Positions 54,124 to 64,000 of a stretch of 64,000 nucleotides of DNA are shown here, piece after piece; position 1 is the stretch's first letter; every line of letters begins with the position of its first letter. Below the pieces are notes generated by a model. That model saw only the letters and a list, made by a program, of their open reading frames with translations, ran no database searches and had not been told where the DNA came from. This DNA is from Lachnospiraceae bacterium (GTDB taxonomy: Bacteria; Bacillota; Clostridia; Lachnospirales; Lachnospiraceae): positions 55,465 through 119,464 of the forward strand of contig JAFOEY010000027.1 in NCBI GenBank assembly GCA_017387565.1. Direction: 5' to 3'. The translations under genes were made by a program, and so were the position numbers.

Positions 54124-55293
54124 TTATTTAAAAAATCCTTTTTTCTTTTTACTGTCTTTGCTTTCTTTATTCTCTTTTGATTCTTTCTCGGTATGATTTT
54201 TTACCGCATTCAGAGAATTACCGGTTGCTTCATCGAATTTCTTCAGTAAATCCTTCGCTTCTGCAGAAAGCTTTGTCGGAGTCTCAACAACCAGAGTCAC
54301 ATAATGATCACCACGGACATTTTTATCCCGCAAAGTAGGTACACCTTTTCCTTTTAACCGGACTTTGGTATCCGTCTGGGTTCCCGGTTTTACCTCATAG
54401 GCTACGCGTCCGTCAATGGTATCAATCAGGATTTCCCCACCAAGAGCCGCTACCGCATATGACATGGGAACCGTTGAGAAGATATTATAATCCTGTCTCT
54501 GGAAAATCGGATGTCTGGAAACGAGTACTTCAACCAACAGATCTCCTCTCGGTCCTCCGTTTGTACCCGGCTCGCCTTTATCACGGATACGGATACTCTG
54601 TCCGTCGTCAATTCCTGCCGGAACAGATACCTGAATTTTCTTTTTGCTCGCAATATATCCGGTACCATGACAGTCATTACATTTCTCTTTTATAATTTTA
54701 CCGCTGCCGCCACAATCCGGACAGGTCTGTACATTGCGGACCGTTCCAAAAAAGGATTGGCTGGTAAATACAATCTGGCCTTTTCCTCCACATTTTGGAC
54801 ATGTTTCCTTGGATGTACCCGGCTTTGCTCCAGTTCCGTGACAAGTCTTACATTCATCTTTTAAGGTCAATTCCAGATCTTTATCTACGCCAAAGCAGGC
54901 CTCTTCAAAAGTCACTCTGACACTGGTACGGACATTGGCACCCTTCATGGGGCCATTGTTTGCACGACGGCTTCCACCGCCAAACATTCCTCCGAACAGA
55001 TCTCCGAAAATATCACCGAAATCCATACTGTTGAAATCAAAACCTCCGGCACCGCCGGCTCCGTCAAACGCAGCATGACCAAACTGATCATATTGTTTCC
55101 TTTTTTCCGGATCGCTTAATACAGCATAGGCTTCGGAAGCTTCTTTAAACTTTTTTTCGGCTTCTGCATCACCCGGATTCATATCCGGGTGATATTTTTT
55201 AGCCAGAACACGATATGCTTTTTTTATTGCTGCGTCATCAGCATTTTTATCAACACCGAGGACTTCATAATAGTCTCTTTTTTGTTCAGCCAT
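54124..55293 (-). CDS. dnaJ: Chaperone DnaJ
   Basis: A 389-residue type I J-protein: J domain with HPD (YHPDMNPGD), Gly/Phe-rich linker (about 75-110), four zinc motifs ([32 protein letters not shown]) and C-terminal substrate domains, ending in a Lys/Glu/Ser-rich tail (about 360-389) longer than usual. Delivers unfolded clients to DnaK and stimulates its ATPase. It starts 6 nt after the dnaK stop and ends the operon. Confidence 0.98.
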   Translation of the reverse strand: MAEQKRDYYEVLGVDKNADDAAIKKAYRVLAKKYHPDMNPGDAEAEKKFKEASEAYAVLSDPEKRKQYDQFGHAAFDGAGGAGGFDFNSMDFGDIFGDLFGGMFGGGSRRANNGPMKGANVRTSVRVTFEEACFGVDKDLELTLKDECKTCHGTGAKPGTSKETCPKCGGKGQIVFTSQSFFGTVRNVQTCPDCGGSGKIIKEKCNDCHGTGYIASKKKIQVSVPAGIDDGQSIRIRDKGEPGTNGGPRGDLLVEVLVSRHPIFQRQDYNIFSTVPMSYAVAALGGEILIDTIDGRVAYEVKPGTQTDTKVRLKGKGVPTLRDKNVRGDHYVTLVVETPTKLSAEAKDLLKKFDEATGNSLNAVKNHTEKESKENKESKDSKKKKGFFK

Positions 55294-55299
55294 AATAGA

Positions 55300-57207
<1,908 letters not shown>

Positions 57208-57334
57208 TTACCCAATTTATATGATTTTTGTTTACTTTTTATTTTCAAAAGGATCGCTCCTTATGATTGCTTTGTTTTATGCGATTTTTTATCATCTGAT
57301 AAATGTATTTTTTCATTTATTTCATCAGGCGTTT

Positions 57335-58024
57335 CTACTGTACTACAGCTACCATGCTGTGTCTTACTACCGTATCACGGTAGGTATATCCTTTTTGCAG
57401 TTCCTGTGCAATGAAACCCGATTCGTATTCTTCCGATTCAACCTGCATTACCGCATTATGAAGATTGGGATCAAATTCAAGACCAACCGTTTCAATCGGT
57501 TTTACGCCAAGCGCCTCAAGCTCTGTCACAAGCTGCTTATAAATCTTATTCATGCCGTCTGCAACAGGTGTATCTTTATCTTCCTCCGGGATCATTGCAA
57601 GACCTCTTTCAAAATTGTCGATGACCGGAAGAATTTTTTCGATGACACTTTTTGCACCGGTTTCAAACATTGCCATTTTTTCTTTTTCACTCCGGTTACG
57701 GAAATTTTCGAATTCAGCAAGCTGTCTTTTTACTTTGTCTTCCAGCTCTTCAATTTTTTCCTGTGCTTTATCTTTTTTCTTATCTTTCTTACCGAAAAGT
57801 TTCTTTCCATCCTTTTCTCCCGCACCTTCATCTGTCTGTGTCTCTTTTTTCTCTTCATCAGATGAAGCAGACACTTCCGATTCTGTCTGGGAAGGATTTG
57901 GGGCTGTCATATCTTCTGCTTTTGCCTCTTCTGCATCAGTATTTTCTTCAGTCGCTTCTGCTGCCTCTTTTTCGGCATCTGCCGTCAGCTCTTCATCCAT
58001 TTCTTTTTTTATATCTTCTGCCAT
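57335..58024 (-). CDS. grpE: Nucleotide exchange factor GrpE
   Basis: A 229-residue GrpE. The first 100 residues are very acidic and Ser/Thr/Lys-rich low complexity (long for the family), followed by the coiled coil (LEDKVKRQLAEFENFRNRSE) and the C-terminal beta domain with VMQVESEEYESGFIAQELQK. Releases ADP from DnaK. Sits between hrcA (7-nt gap) and dnaK. Confidence 0.97.
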   Translation of the reverse strand: MAEDIKKEMDEELTADAEKEAAEATEENTDAEEAKAEDMTAPNPSQTESEVSASSDEEKKETQTDEGAGEKDGKKLFGKKDKKKDKAQEKIEELEDKVKRQLAEFENFRNRSEKEKMAMFETGAKSVIEKILPVIDNFERGLAMIPEEDKDTPVADGMNKIYKQLVTELEALGVKPIETVGLEFDPNLHNAVMQVESEEYESGFIAQELQKGYTYRDTVVRHSMVAVVQ

Positions 58025-58031
58025 ATCTATA

Positions 58032-59111
58032 CTACATATCCTTTCTGTTTTTTCCGTATAATTCTTCCATCTGGCTCATCAAAGTATGCATGGTATCCAC
58101 AACTTTTTCGTAATCCATTCGCTTTGGTCCGATAATACCGATGGTACCTTTCATTCCTTCGCCTAACTCATAGGTTGCAGTCACCACACTACAGTCTTTC
58201 ATGGCTTCTACCTGATTTTCATCGCCGATATAAATCTGGATTCCATTTTTTTCTTCTTTTGATAAGGTATCCTGCACCAAAGTTGAGAGCAGTTGTTTTT
58301 CTTCAAATGTATTGATAATCTCACTGGCTCTCTCCTGATCTGCCAATTCCGGATATTTAAAAATGTTATTGGTACCGGATGTGTATATCTGCAAATCATC
58401 ATCGGATTTAATAGAATCGGCTACAGCATCAATCACATCTCCCACAATATCACTGTGAATACCCGCCTGCTGTTTTAATCTCGCTATCAGCCCCAGATTG
58501 ATTTCTTCAATCGGAAGTCCGTTTAAATGCGTATTCAACAGTATATTCAGCTTCAAAAGGGTTTCATCATCCATTTCCTCGGAAATCGTTAAAATATTGT
58601 TTTTGATGATGTTGCCATTTAATACCACCACCGCAACCAGCTGTCTGGCATCTACACGTGAGAGCTGAATGAACTTCAACTTATTGCCGCTGCAGCTCGG
58701 AGCCGAAATCATCGTCGCATAATTGGTGTTAACCGCAAGTGTTTTGGCAACCTGCTTTAACATATGGTCCATCTTTTCTTCTTTTTCGACTAACAGCTCC
58801 TTTAGCTCTTCCACTTCTTTGTCGCGAGCCGAAATCCGTGCTTCCATATCGTTCATCATGGTATCTACATATAAACGATATCCTTTATCGGAAGGAATAC
58901 GTCCTGCGGAAGTATGCGGCTGTATAATGTAGCCCATCTCTTCCAAATCTGCCATCTCGTTGCGGATGGTTGCAGAACTGAGATTTAAATCGGTGTACTT
59001 GGAAATGGTACGGCTTCCAACCGGTTCTCCGGTTTCTAAATACGTTTTGATGATTGCCTGCAGGATTTTCATCTTTCTTTCATCAAGTTCCACTCCATCA
59101 CTTCCTTCCAT
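58032..59111 (-). CDS. hrcA: Heat-shock repressor HrcA
   Basis: Winged-helix repressor of class I heat-shock genes that binds CIRCE. N-terminal helix-turn-helix region (LDERKMKILQAIIKTYLETG, VGSRTISKYTDLNLSSATIR) and the GAF-like effector domain are complete. The frame starts with an ATG at 59144, inside the CIRCE spacer; GAAAGG 5 nt before the ATG at 59111 supports the shorter 359-residue protein. First gene of hrcA-grpE-dnaK-dnaJ, so it regulates itself. Confidence 0.96.
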   Translation of the reverse strand: MEGSDGVELDERKMKILQAIIKTYLETGEPVGSRTISKYTDLNLSSATIRNEMADLEEMGYIIQPHTSAGRIPSDKGYRLYVDTMMNDMEARISARDKEVEELKELLVEKEEKMDHMLKQVAKTLAVNTNYATMISAPSCSGNKLKFIQLSRVDARQLVAVVVLNGNIIKNNILTISEEMDDETLLKLNILLNTHLNGLPIEEINLGLIARLKQQAGIHSDIVGDVIDAVADSIKSDDDLQIYTSGTNNIFKYPELADQERASEIINTFEEKQLLSTLVQDTLSKEEKNGIQIYIGDENQVEAMKDCSVVTATYELGEGMKGTIGIIGPKRMDYEKVVDTMHTLMSQMEELYGKNRKDM

Positions 59112-59130
59112 GATCGCCTTTCGTCTGTTG

Positions 59131-59157
59131 TTAGCACTCGTCATATTAGAGTGCTAA
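59131..59157. promoter_or_regulatory. CIRCE operator
   Basis: TTAGCACTC, 9-nt spacer, GAGTGCTAA: a perfect match to the HrcA-binding inverted repeat, 20-45 nt upstream of hrcA and just downstream of the promoter. Confidence 0.99.
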
Positions 59158-59174
59158 CATCTTTTCTGTATTCT

Positions 59175-59203
59175 AACTTAGCACCACATACTTTTATTGT
59201 CAA
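59175..59203 (-). promoter_or_regulatory. Promoter of the hrcA operon
   Basis: Minus strand TTGACA, 17-nt spacer, TAAGTT, directly upstream of CIRCE. Confidence 0.75.
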
Positions 59204-59245
59204 CAGATATTTTGCAGATTTTTTATTAAGAAATTATAAAATTCC

Positions 59246-59482
59246 CTTTTCGGATTTGTGTTCTCAATATATATCTTTGCACGCCTCGTACTTCGGTTTT
59301 TAGCCTCTCTAAGCAGCATGCTCACAAAATATTATAAAATGCACGGTTTCAAAACTCAGACTTTGTCTTCAAACAGTTGAAACCGTGCATTCTTTTTTTG
59401 TTCGCCATGCCGCTAAGACAGGCACAAAACCTCGTAAAAGCCGGCGCGCAAAGATATATATTGAGAACACAAATCCAAAAAG
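59246..59482. repeat. Family A repeat, complete 237-bp element
   Basis: 35-nt arms (left CTTTTCGGATTTGTG..., right ...CACAAATCCAAAAAG) pair with one mismatch. Core hairpin is TGCACGGTTTCAA/TTGAAACCGTGCA, a C-to-A/G-to-T paired change from the CCCGG version in other copies. Located between the DUF6465 terminator and the hrcA promoter. Confidence 0.9.
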
Positions 59483-59519
59483 CAAAAAATACCGCAGGAT
59501 AATTTCTTATCCTGCGGTA
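59483..59519 (-). terminator. Terminator of DUF6465 gene
   Basis: TACCGCAGGATAA and TTATCCTGCGGTA form a 13-bp stem with a 4-nt loop, followed by TTTTTTGC. It abuts the family A arm. Confidence 0.92.
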
Positions 59520-59538
59520 GCTTCTGTCGTGCTTTCGA

Positions 59539-59886
59539 CTAGATACCAAAACTTCCGGTAATTTCTCCGTTTACTACATAATATGCGCGGCTTTCTTCAG
59601 GCTTAACATATAACTCAACACTCTTGAAATCTGCCGGTTTATTTCCCAAGTCATATTTCCATACGTCTTTAGCAATTTTGATTAAATCTTCATTTGTATA
59701 TGATTTTCCATCAAACTGTAAATGGACAACGGCTTTTGCTTCTGCTTTTTTAACAGGTGATTTTTTTGCGGGTGCCTTTTTAGCAGGCGCTGCTTTCTTA
59801 ACGGTATCTTTTTTAACTTCCTCTTTTGCTACTACACTTTCTGCGGTTTCTGCTTTTACGGTTGCTTTTGCTTTTGTCTCTGCCAT
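59539..59886 (-). CDS. DUF6465-type protein with histone-like basic N-terminus
   Basis: A 115-residue protein. Residues 1-50 are a Lys/Ala/Pro tract (AAPAKKAPAKKSPVKKAEAK) like eukaryotic H1 tails or bacterial histone-like extensions; residues 53-115 form a compact domain (VVHLQFDGKSYTNEDLIKIA, VELYVKPEESRAYYVVNGEI) seen in Lachnospiraceae DUF6465 proteins. Function unknown; nucleic-acid or polyanion binding by the tail is inferred. AGGAGG lies 8 nt before the chosen ATG; an ATG two codons earlier is too close to it. Own promoter and terminator. Confidence 0.8.
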   Translation of the reverse strand: MAETKAKATVKAETAESVVAKEEVKKDTVKKAAPAKKAPAKKSPVKKAEAKAVVHLQFDGKSYTNEDLIKIAKDVWKYDLGNKPADFKSVELYVKPEESRAYYVVNGEITGSFGI

Positions 59887-59955
59887 ATGCATCTCCTCCT
59901 TAATTACACAAAAGATTCTTTTATGAAATAGTTTATGTACTTTTCTATAACAACA

Positions 59956-59984
59956 AGTTTAACCTAAAACAATAAGCATGTCAA
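59956..59984 (-). promoter_or_regulatory. Promoter of DUF6465 gene
   Basis: Minus strand TTGACA, 17-nt spacer, TAAACT, about 70 nt upstream of the start codon. Confidence 0.75.
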
Positions 59985-60060
59985 ATAATCCGGACATGAT
60001 TTTGTCTGACAATCCGCCAAAAATCTAATAATAAATCATCATGTGAATTATCTTCTAACA

Positions 60061-60909
60061 TCAGCCAACCATGATTTTACTAATCGCAAAATATAAAATC
60101 ACTAAAACGCCGAGCACAATCCGGTACCAGCCAAATACTTTGAAATCATGCTTTTTAATATAATCCATTAAAAAGCGGATAACAAAAACGGATACCACAA
60201 ATGCAACCACCATACCGGTCAATAAAATAGCGGCCTCCATTCCCGTAAAATGGAATCCGAATTTAACAATCTTTAACAGACTGGCGCCAAACATAACCGG
60301 TATTGCTAAAAAGAATGTAAATTCCGCAGCTACTGTTCTGGACACTCCGATTAACAAAGCCCCTACGATAGTGGCACCGGATCTGGATGTTCCCGGAAAA
60401 ATTGCGGCAATCAGCTGAAACATTCCGATAATAAATGCGGTTTTATAAGTCAGATTTTTCAATTTCGTGATACTCGGTTTTTTATTACGGTTCACATTTT
60501 CAATGACAATAAACAAAACACCGAATAAAATCAGCATAATCGCAACAACCCATGGATTATACAAGTACTGATCAATCAGATCATCAAATAACAAGCCGAC
60601 AATAGCAGCCGGGATGCATGCCGTTAAAATTTTAAACCATAAAATAAATACATTTTTTCTGACATAACCATGATGTTCTTCTGCTTTTTTCCCAAGATAA
60701 AACGGAAAAATCTTATTCCAATATAAAACAACAACCGCCATGATGGCACCTAACTGGATGACAACTTCAAACATAGACCAGAATTCCGGTGTCACATCCA
60801 GCGTCACAAATTCATTTAGCAAAATCATATGTCCGGTACTGCTGATGGGAAGCCATTCCGTAATTCCTTCAACAATACCAAATAAAATCGCTTTTAAAAT
60901 TTCTATCAT
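60061..60909 (-). CDS. uppP: Undecaprenyl-diphosphatase UppP (BacA)
   Basis: Integral-membrane phosphatase (282 residues) that recycles undecaprenyl diphosphate for wall synthesis and can confer bacitracin tolerance. Both family motifs are clear: EGITEWLPISSTGHM near the N-terminus and FPGTSRSGATI at about 190. Seven to eight membrane segments. The longer frame to 60960 starts in a family B repeat; AAGGGTG lies 5 nt before the ATG at 60909. Confidence 0.97.
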   Translation of the reverse strand: MIEILKAILFGIVEGITEWLPISSTGHMILLNEFVTLDVTPEFWSMFEVVIQLGAIMAVVVLYWNKIFPFYLGKKAEEHHGYVRKNVFILWFKILTACIPAAIVGLLFDDLIDQYLYNPWVVAIMLILFGVLFIVIENVNRNKKPSITKLKNLTYKTAFIIGMFQLIAAIFPGTSRSGATIVGALLIGVSRTVAAEFTFFLAIPVMFGASLLKIVKFGFHFTGMEAAILLTGMVVAFVVSVFVIRFLMDYIKKHDFKVFGWYRIVLGVLVILYFAISKIMVG

Positions 60910-60949
60910 TTTTTCACCCTTGTCCTTTTCTTTTTTATCGTACTCATAT

Positions 60950-61106
60950 ATGATACCCACGGATTGCTACGCACTACGTGCTCCCGCAATCCGTAAAACA
61001 TTCGAAATCCGCCCTATTCGGGCTACTTTCTCATGTTTTGCGGGTCCCAATGTCATACTGTTTCATGCAAGCATGAACAGTATGACCTTTGGACCCTGGT
61101 ATCATC
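60950..61106. repeat. Family B repeat with compensated first hairpin
   Basis: Reverse-oriented copy from ATGATACC to GGTATCAT, lacking the last TGGGGTC hairpin. Its long hairpin reads GTCATACTGTT/AACAGTATGAC where other copies read GTCATACTTTT/AAAAGTATGAC, a paired substitution. It starts 5 nt after the SGNH gene stop. Confidence 0.88.
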
Positions 61107-61111
61107 ATATG

Positions 61112-62047
61112 CTAACTTGTCTTCTTTGATGACAGATAGTCATTTAAATCATTGATTAACATCTTTGTTCGTACTTCTCTTCCTTCATTATTTAAATGAA
61201 GATACGTATTATAAAACAGGTTCATATCCATTCTATAATCTTCATAGCGTCCAATCAATGGGAAATTCAGGCGCTTTTCAATTTCATCGGAAAACGCAAC
61301 ATAATCTTCATAATCAGGCGTATATTGGGTAATCGGTGTAGGATATGGTGCAACCAGTAACGTGGCTCCTTTTTCCTGCAGCGTCTCATTTAACGCATTT
61401 AACCGGTCTATGGTTTCATCTCCGATAGACGGAATGTGTACTTCCGATAATTCTTCTTCGGAAACAGCCAATGCCGGTCTGTCAAATATATTGTCCCCAT
61501 ACTCATTAAATTGCAAACGGCTGTATTCCGTCTGGCTATCCATATTCCCGATTCCCTGACTCCACAAATCAAGGCAGTCTTTTAAATAAGTAGGATATGC
61601 TTTTATCATGGCAGGCCAGTCTTTTTTCCGGATGTACTTCCACAAAGCCGGATGATTTTCAATGGTTATCCATGCTAACTCCGGATTTTTAATAATATCG
61701 CCATCGTCAAAATTGCTATAACTGATGATCACAATATCTCCTTCATGAATATTCTGAACCGCAGCCTGTTCGTTAAACGGATTTCCAATTCCGCCATGCA
61801 TCCCCATGTTGACAACCGGCATATGCATAGCCTCCTGCAGCATCTTGGAATCCACACCGAAGGCCCAGTTGGAATTGCCGACCAAAACAATTTTCGCTTC
61901 CTCTATGGAACATAACCGTTCATTTTTATCAATTAGAGAGGCCTGATAATTCAACAAATACTGTGGCATGACAATTTTAAAACAGAATATCATGACAAGA
62001 GCAAGCATTATCAGGCATTTCACAAAGAAAACCAGTTTCTTTTTCAT
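61112..62047 (-). CDS. SGNH-hydrolase-like partner of MBOAT acyltransferase
   Basis: A 311-residue protein with an N-terminal membrane anchor (about residues 7-27) and an extracellular SGNH/DltD-like domain. Block I is VLVGNSNWAFGVDS (Ser59 as candidate nucleophile); the C-terminal His lies in NTYLHLNNEG, where the position four before His is Asn rather than the usual Asp. It directly follows the MBOAT gene (42-nt gap). By analogy with AlgI/AlgJ or DltB/DltD, MBOAT moves an acyl group across the membrane and this protein transfers it to a surface polymer. Polymer identity unknown. Confidence 0.78.
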   Translation of the reverse strand: MKKKLVFFVKCLIMLALVMIFCFKIVMPQYLLNYQASLIDKNERLCSIEEAKIVLVGNSNWAFGVDSKMLQEAMHMPVVNMGMHGGIGNPFNEQAAVQNIHEGDIVIISYSNFDDGDIIKNPELAWITIENHPALWKYIRKKDWPAMIKAYPTYLKDCLDLWSQGIGNMDSQTEYSRLQFNEYGDNIFDRPALAVSEEELSEVHIPSIGDETIDRLNALNETLQEKGATLLVAPYPTPITQYTPDYEDYVAFSDEIEKRLNFPLIGRYEDYRMDMNLFYNTYLHLNNEGREVRTKMLINDLNDYLSSKKTS

Positions 62048-62089
62048 AAAATAATCATTTCCTCATTTCCGGCTTTTGCCAAGTACTCA

Positions 62090-63745
62090 CTAGAACTGGA
62101 AATAAATGAATTCCGTCTGCGTGTATTCCAGGCCGTAAGCACCATATACCAGTATCATAAACAACAGCCCAAGATAGACGAGCCATCGAAACCACATTCC
62201 CTGGGATAGTACAATCTGAAACACGTTTTGGGGCGGCTCAGTCTGTACAATATCACGTTCTGTGCGATTTTGCCCGGCATGCCCTATATTACTTTCTACA
62301 TGCACTTGTCCACTCTGTCCAGCATTGATTTGTTTTTGTCCGACCTGCTCATCGCGGTTTCCGCGCCGATTTTGTACATCTCCTTTGGACATAAGATATA
62401 TATGGTTCTTTAATATATCAAATGCAAATAATAATAACATAGCAAAAATCAAAGCCACAAGTTGCTGCATGCTGTATCCCATGCGGTTAACTGCCAGCCC
62501 GAATATTTTCGCCGGTTGTAACGAAAAAACAATCTGTTTTAAAATATCAACGGCATTGCCAAGGCTTTTTGCACGGAAAAACAACCAGGAGAAATCCACC
62601 AGAAAAAATGTCACAAGTCCGCATCCCAATCGATAACTAAAATGGTCTTCCTGCACATGGAAGAACTGCTTTATCTTTTGTCTGACAGCAATAGTCGCAT
62701 CCTGCACAATCAGATAGATTCCATTGATAACTCCCCATACAACATAGGACCAGGATGCCCCATGCCATAGACCACTCACAAAAAATACAATAAATGTATT
62801 GATGTATTTACGCATCTTTCCTTTACGGTTACCTCCCATGGGAATATAGAGATAATCCGTAAACCATCCGGTCAGGGAAATATGCCATCGTCTCCAGAAA
62901 TCCTTTACGCTTGTTGCCTGATAGGGCGCATTGAAATTCTCCATCAGAGTAAATCCAAGAACTTTTGCACTACCGATAGCTATATAGGTATATCCTCCAA
63001 AATCACAATAAATCTGGAAGGCAAACATCATGGTAGCCAGAATGATTTCGATGCCGGTATATGCAGGATAATTTTCATAAACCGAATCAATGTATACAGC
63101 CAGATTATCTGCAATCATAATCTTCATAAAAAGTCCCCAGAGCATCGTCAGTAGTCCCTCTCTGACACGGTCTGTATCGAAGTTATGTTCTTCATCAAAC
63201 TGTTTTAACAGATTGGTACTTCTCTCAATGGGGCCTGCCACAAGCTGCGGAAAAAACGATACAAAAAGCATATATCGAAACAAATTTTTTGTTGCTTTTA
63301 TTTTTTCACGATATACGTCCATGGTATATCCGAGTGCCTGAAAAATATAAAAAGAGATACCGACAGGCAAAAGGATATCCAAAGCTCCGATCTCATTCGA
63401 ACCGGTTAATCCCAATATTCTATTGATATTCACAATAAAGAAATTAATATACTTATAGAAGAAGAGAATTCCGATATTGATTGTAAAATTAATCCCAAGT
63501 ACCCATTTTGCCAAAGAAAGCTTTTTCTTTGCTTTCGCTTTTTCAATCAGAATTCCGGCGAGATATGTAACAAAAGTAGAACCAAAAAGCAGCAATGCAT
63601 AGGTTGCATTCCAGTTCATATAGAAAAAATAACTTGCAATTAAAAGCCAGAAATTACGCATTTCTTTAAACTTTGCAGGAATTGCAAAATAAAACAATAT
63701 GACAATGGGAAAAAATATCAGATAATTTAAGGAATTAAATAGCAT
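62090..63745 (-). CDS. MBOAT-family O-acyltransferase (AlgI/DltB-like)
   Basis: A 551-residue multi-spanning membrane protein. Conserved SVKDFWRRWHISL (His288) and the catalytic SGLWHGASW (His328); also FPQLVAGPIER and YCDFGGYTYIAIG, typical of AlgI-like MBOAT. It transfers acyl (often acetyl) groups outward for modification of extracellular polysaccharide or teichoic acid. Before the last membrane helix lies a Gln/Asn/Gly/Arg-rich insertion (about 456-506) not expected in the family. Upstream is a family B repeat. Confidence 0.93.
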   Translation of the reverse strand: MLFNSLNYLIFFPIVILFYFAIPAKFKEMRNFWLLIASYFFYMNWNATYALLLFGSTFVTYLAGILIEKAKAKKKLSLAKWVLGINFTINIGILFFYKYINFFIVNINRILGLTGSNEIGALDILLPVGISFYIFQALGYTMDVYREKIKATKNLFRYMLFVSFFPQLVAGPIERSTNLLKQFDEEHNFDTDRVREGLLTMLWGLFMKIMIADNLAVYIDSVYENYPAYTGIEIILATMMFAFQIYCDFGGYTYIAIGSAKVLGFTLMENFNAPYQATSVKDFWRRWHISLTGWFTDYLYIPMGGNRKGKMRKYINTFIVFFVSGLWHGASWSYVVWGVINGIYLIVQDATIAVRQKIKQFFHVQEDHFSYRLGCGLVTFFLVDFSWLFFRAKSLGNAVDILKQIVFSLQPAKIFGLAVNRMGYSMQQLVALIFAMLLLFAFDILKNHIYLMSKGDVQNRRGNRDEQVGQKQINAGQSGQVHVESNIGHAGQNRTERDIVQTEPPQNVFQIVLSQGMWFRWLVYLGLLFMILVYGAYGLEYTQTEFIYFQF

Positions 63746-63860
63746 AGTCTTGTTCTTTCGTCTTTTTTAACAAACGGCCCTTTTCAAACGGTTCTTTTCC
63801 TGCAGCTGTCTGTTGATTTTTTTATCACAAATGATTCGGTCTGATCATCATTTTAATTAT

Positions 63861-64000
63861 ATGATACCAGGGTCAAAAGGTCATACTTTTCATGCTCGCA
63901 TGAAAAAGTATGACTTTGGGACCCGCAAAACATGAGAAAGTAGCCCGATTAGGGCGAATTTCGATTGTTTACGGATTGCGAGAGCACAAAGTGCGTAGCA
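63861..64000. repeat. Family B repeat, cut by window edge
   Basis: ATGATACCAGGGTC through the long hairpin, CGGATTGCGAG and onwards to GCGTAGCA at the edge; nearly identical to the copy at 24.4 kb and in the same orientation. The 115 nt between it and the MBOAT start contain no other feature. Confidence 0.9.

Noticed and set aside
60910-60960. N-terminal extension of uppP
   Set aside because: It is very Lys/Glu-rich, begins in a family B repeat, and a ribosome binding site precedes the ATG at 60909.

Overview
The window is a low-GC Gram-positive chromosome segment, almost certainly from a motile member of the Lachnospiraceae (Clostridia). Evidence for this is the clostridial/bacillar gene orders (mbl-flhO-flhP; hrcA-grpE-dnaK-dnaJ; prmA-rsmE; ireB-ruvX-DUF1292; trmR-trhP), type III glutamine synthetase, a CIRCE element, a T-box leader, Firmicutes-type A/G-rich ribosome binding sites and a DUF6465 protein. 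Apart from two small plus-strand genes (an HPr-like protein and a pseudopilin, 46.7-47.7 kb), every gene is on the minus strand, so transcription runs from high to low coordinates. There is no rRNA, CRISPR array, insertion sequence or prophage; one tRNA-Gln(CUG) is present.

Layout from left to right: recD2 (cut by the window edge); mbl with flagellar rod genes; uvrB and uvrA with a predicted promoter and SOS-type operator; a GT14-like glycosyltransferase; ftsE-ftsX with an M23 peptidase and a carboxyl-terminal protease (cell-wall cleavage at division); a CdaR/PucR regulator; a WecG/TagA-like transferase; cvfB with an acyl-ACP thioesterase; hflK-hflC; thioredoxin and an unusual thioredoxin-reductase-like flavoprotein; a solitary trpD behind a tryptophan T-box; a six-gene maltodextrin module (binding protein, two permeases, MalQ, GH13 enzyme, glycogen phosphorylase) behind two LacI-type operators; tRNA-Gln; glnN behind a terminator-containing leader; a tRNA-modification/RNA-decay cluster (trhP, trmR, MltG-like, ylbF, RNase J, DUF1292, ruvX, ireB, mtaB); thiI with a cysteine desulfurase; rsmE-prmA-hisD; the dnaJ-dnaK-grpE-hrcA heat-shock operon; a DUF6465 protein; uppP; and an SGNH/MBOAT O-acylation pair.

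The most unusual content lies between the genes. At least four families of structured, non-coding interspersed repeats occur: family A (about 235 bp palindromes with a shared core and copy-specific but perfectly self-complementary outer arms; three complete, three deleted copies), family B (up to 187 bp, several hairpins with compensatory changes between copies; seven copies, one with an 11-bp flanking direct repeat), family C (a roughly 90-nt core inside long inverted arms; two copies) and family D (a 123-bp unit duplicated in tandem between the trp T-box and trpD). All lie in intergenic space, some directly after stop codons, and one supplies a stop codon. They look like small non-autonomous mobile or RNA-structured elements. 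A second theme is hydrophilic low-complexity insertions inside otherwise conserved enzymes (MtaB, PrmA, MBOAT). Names are assigned by reading protein motifs and gene order only; no database search was possible.
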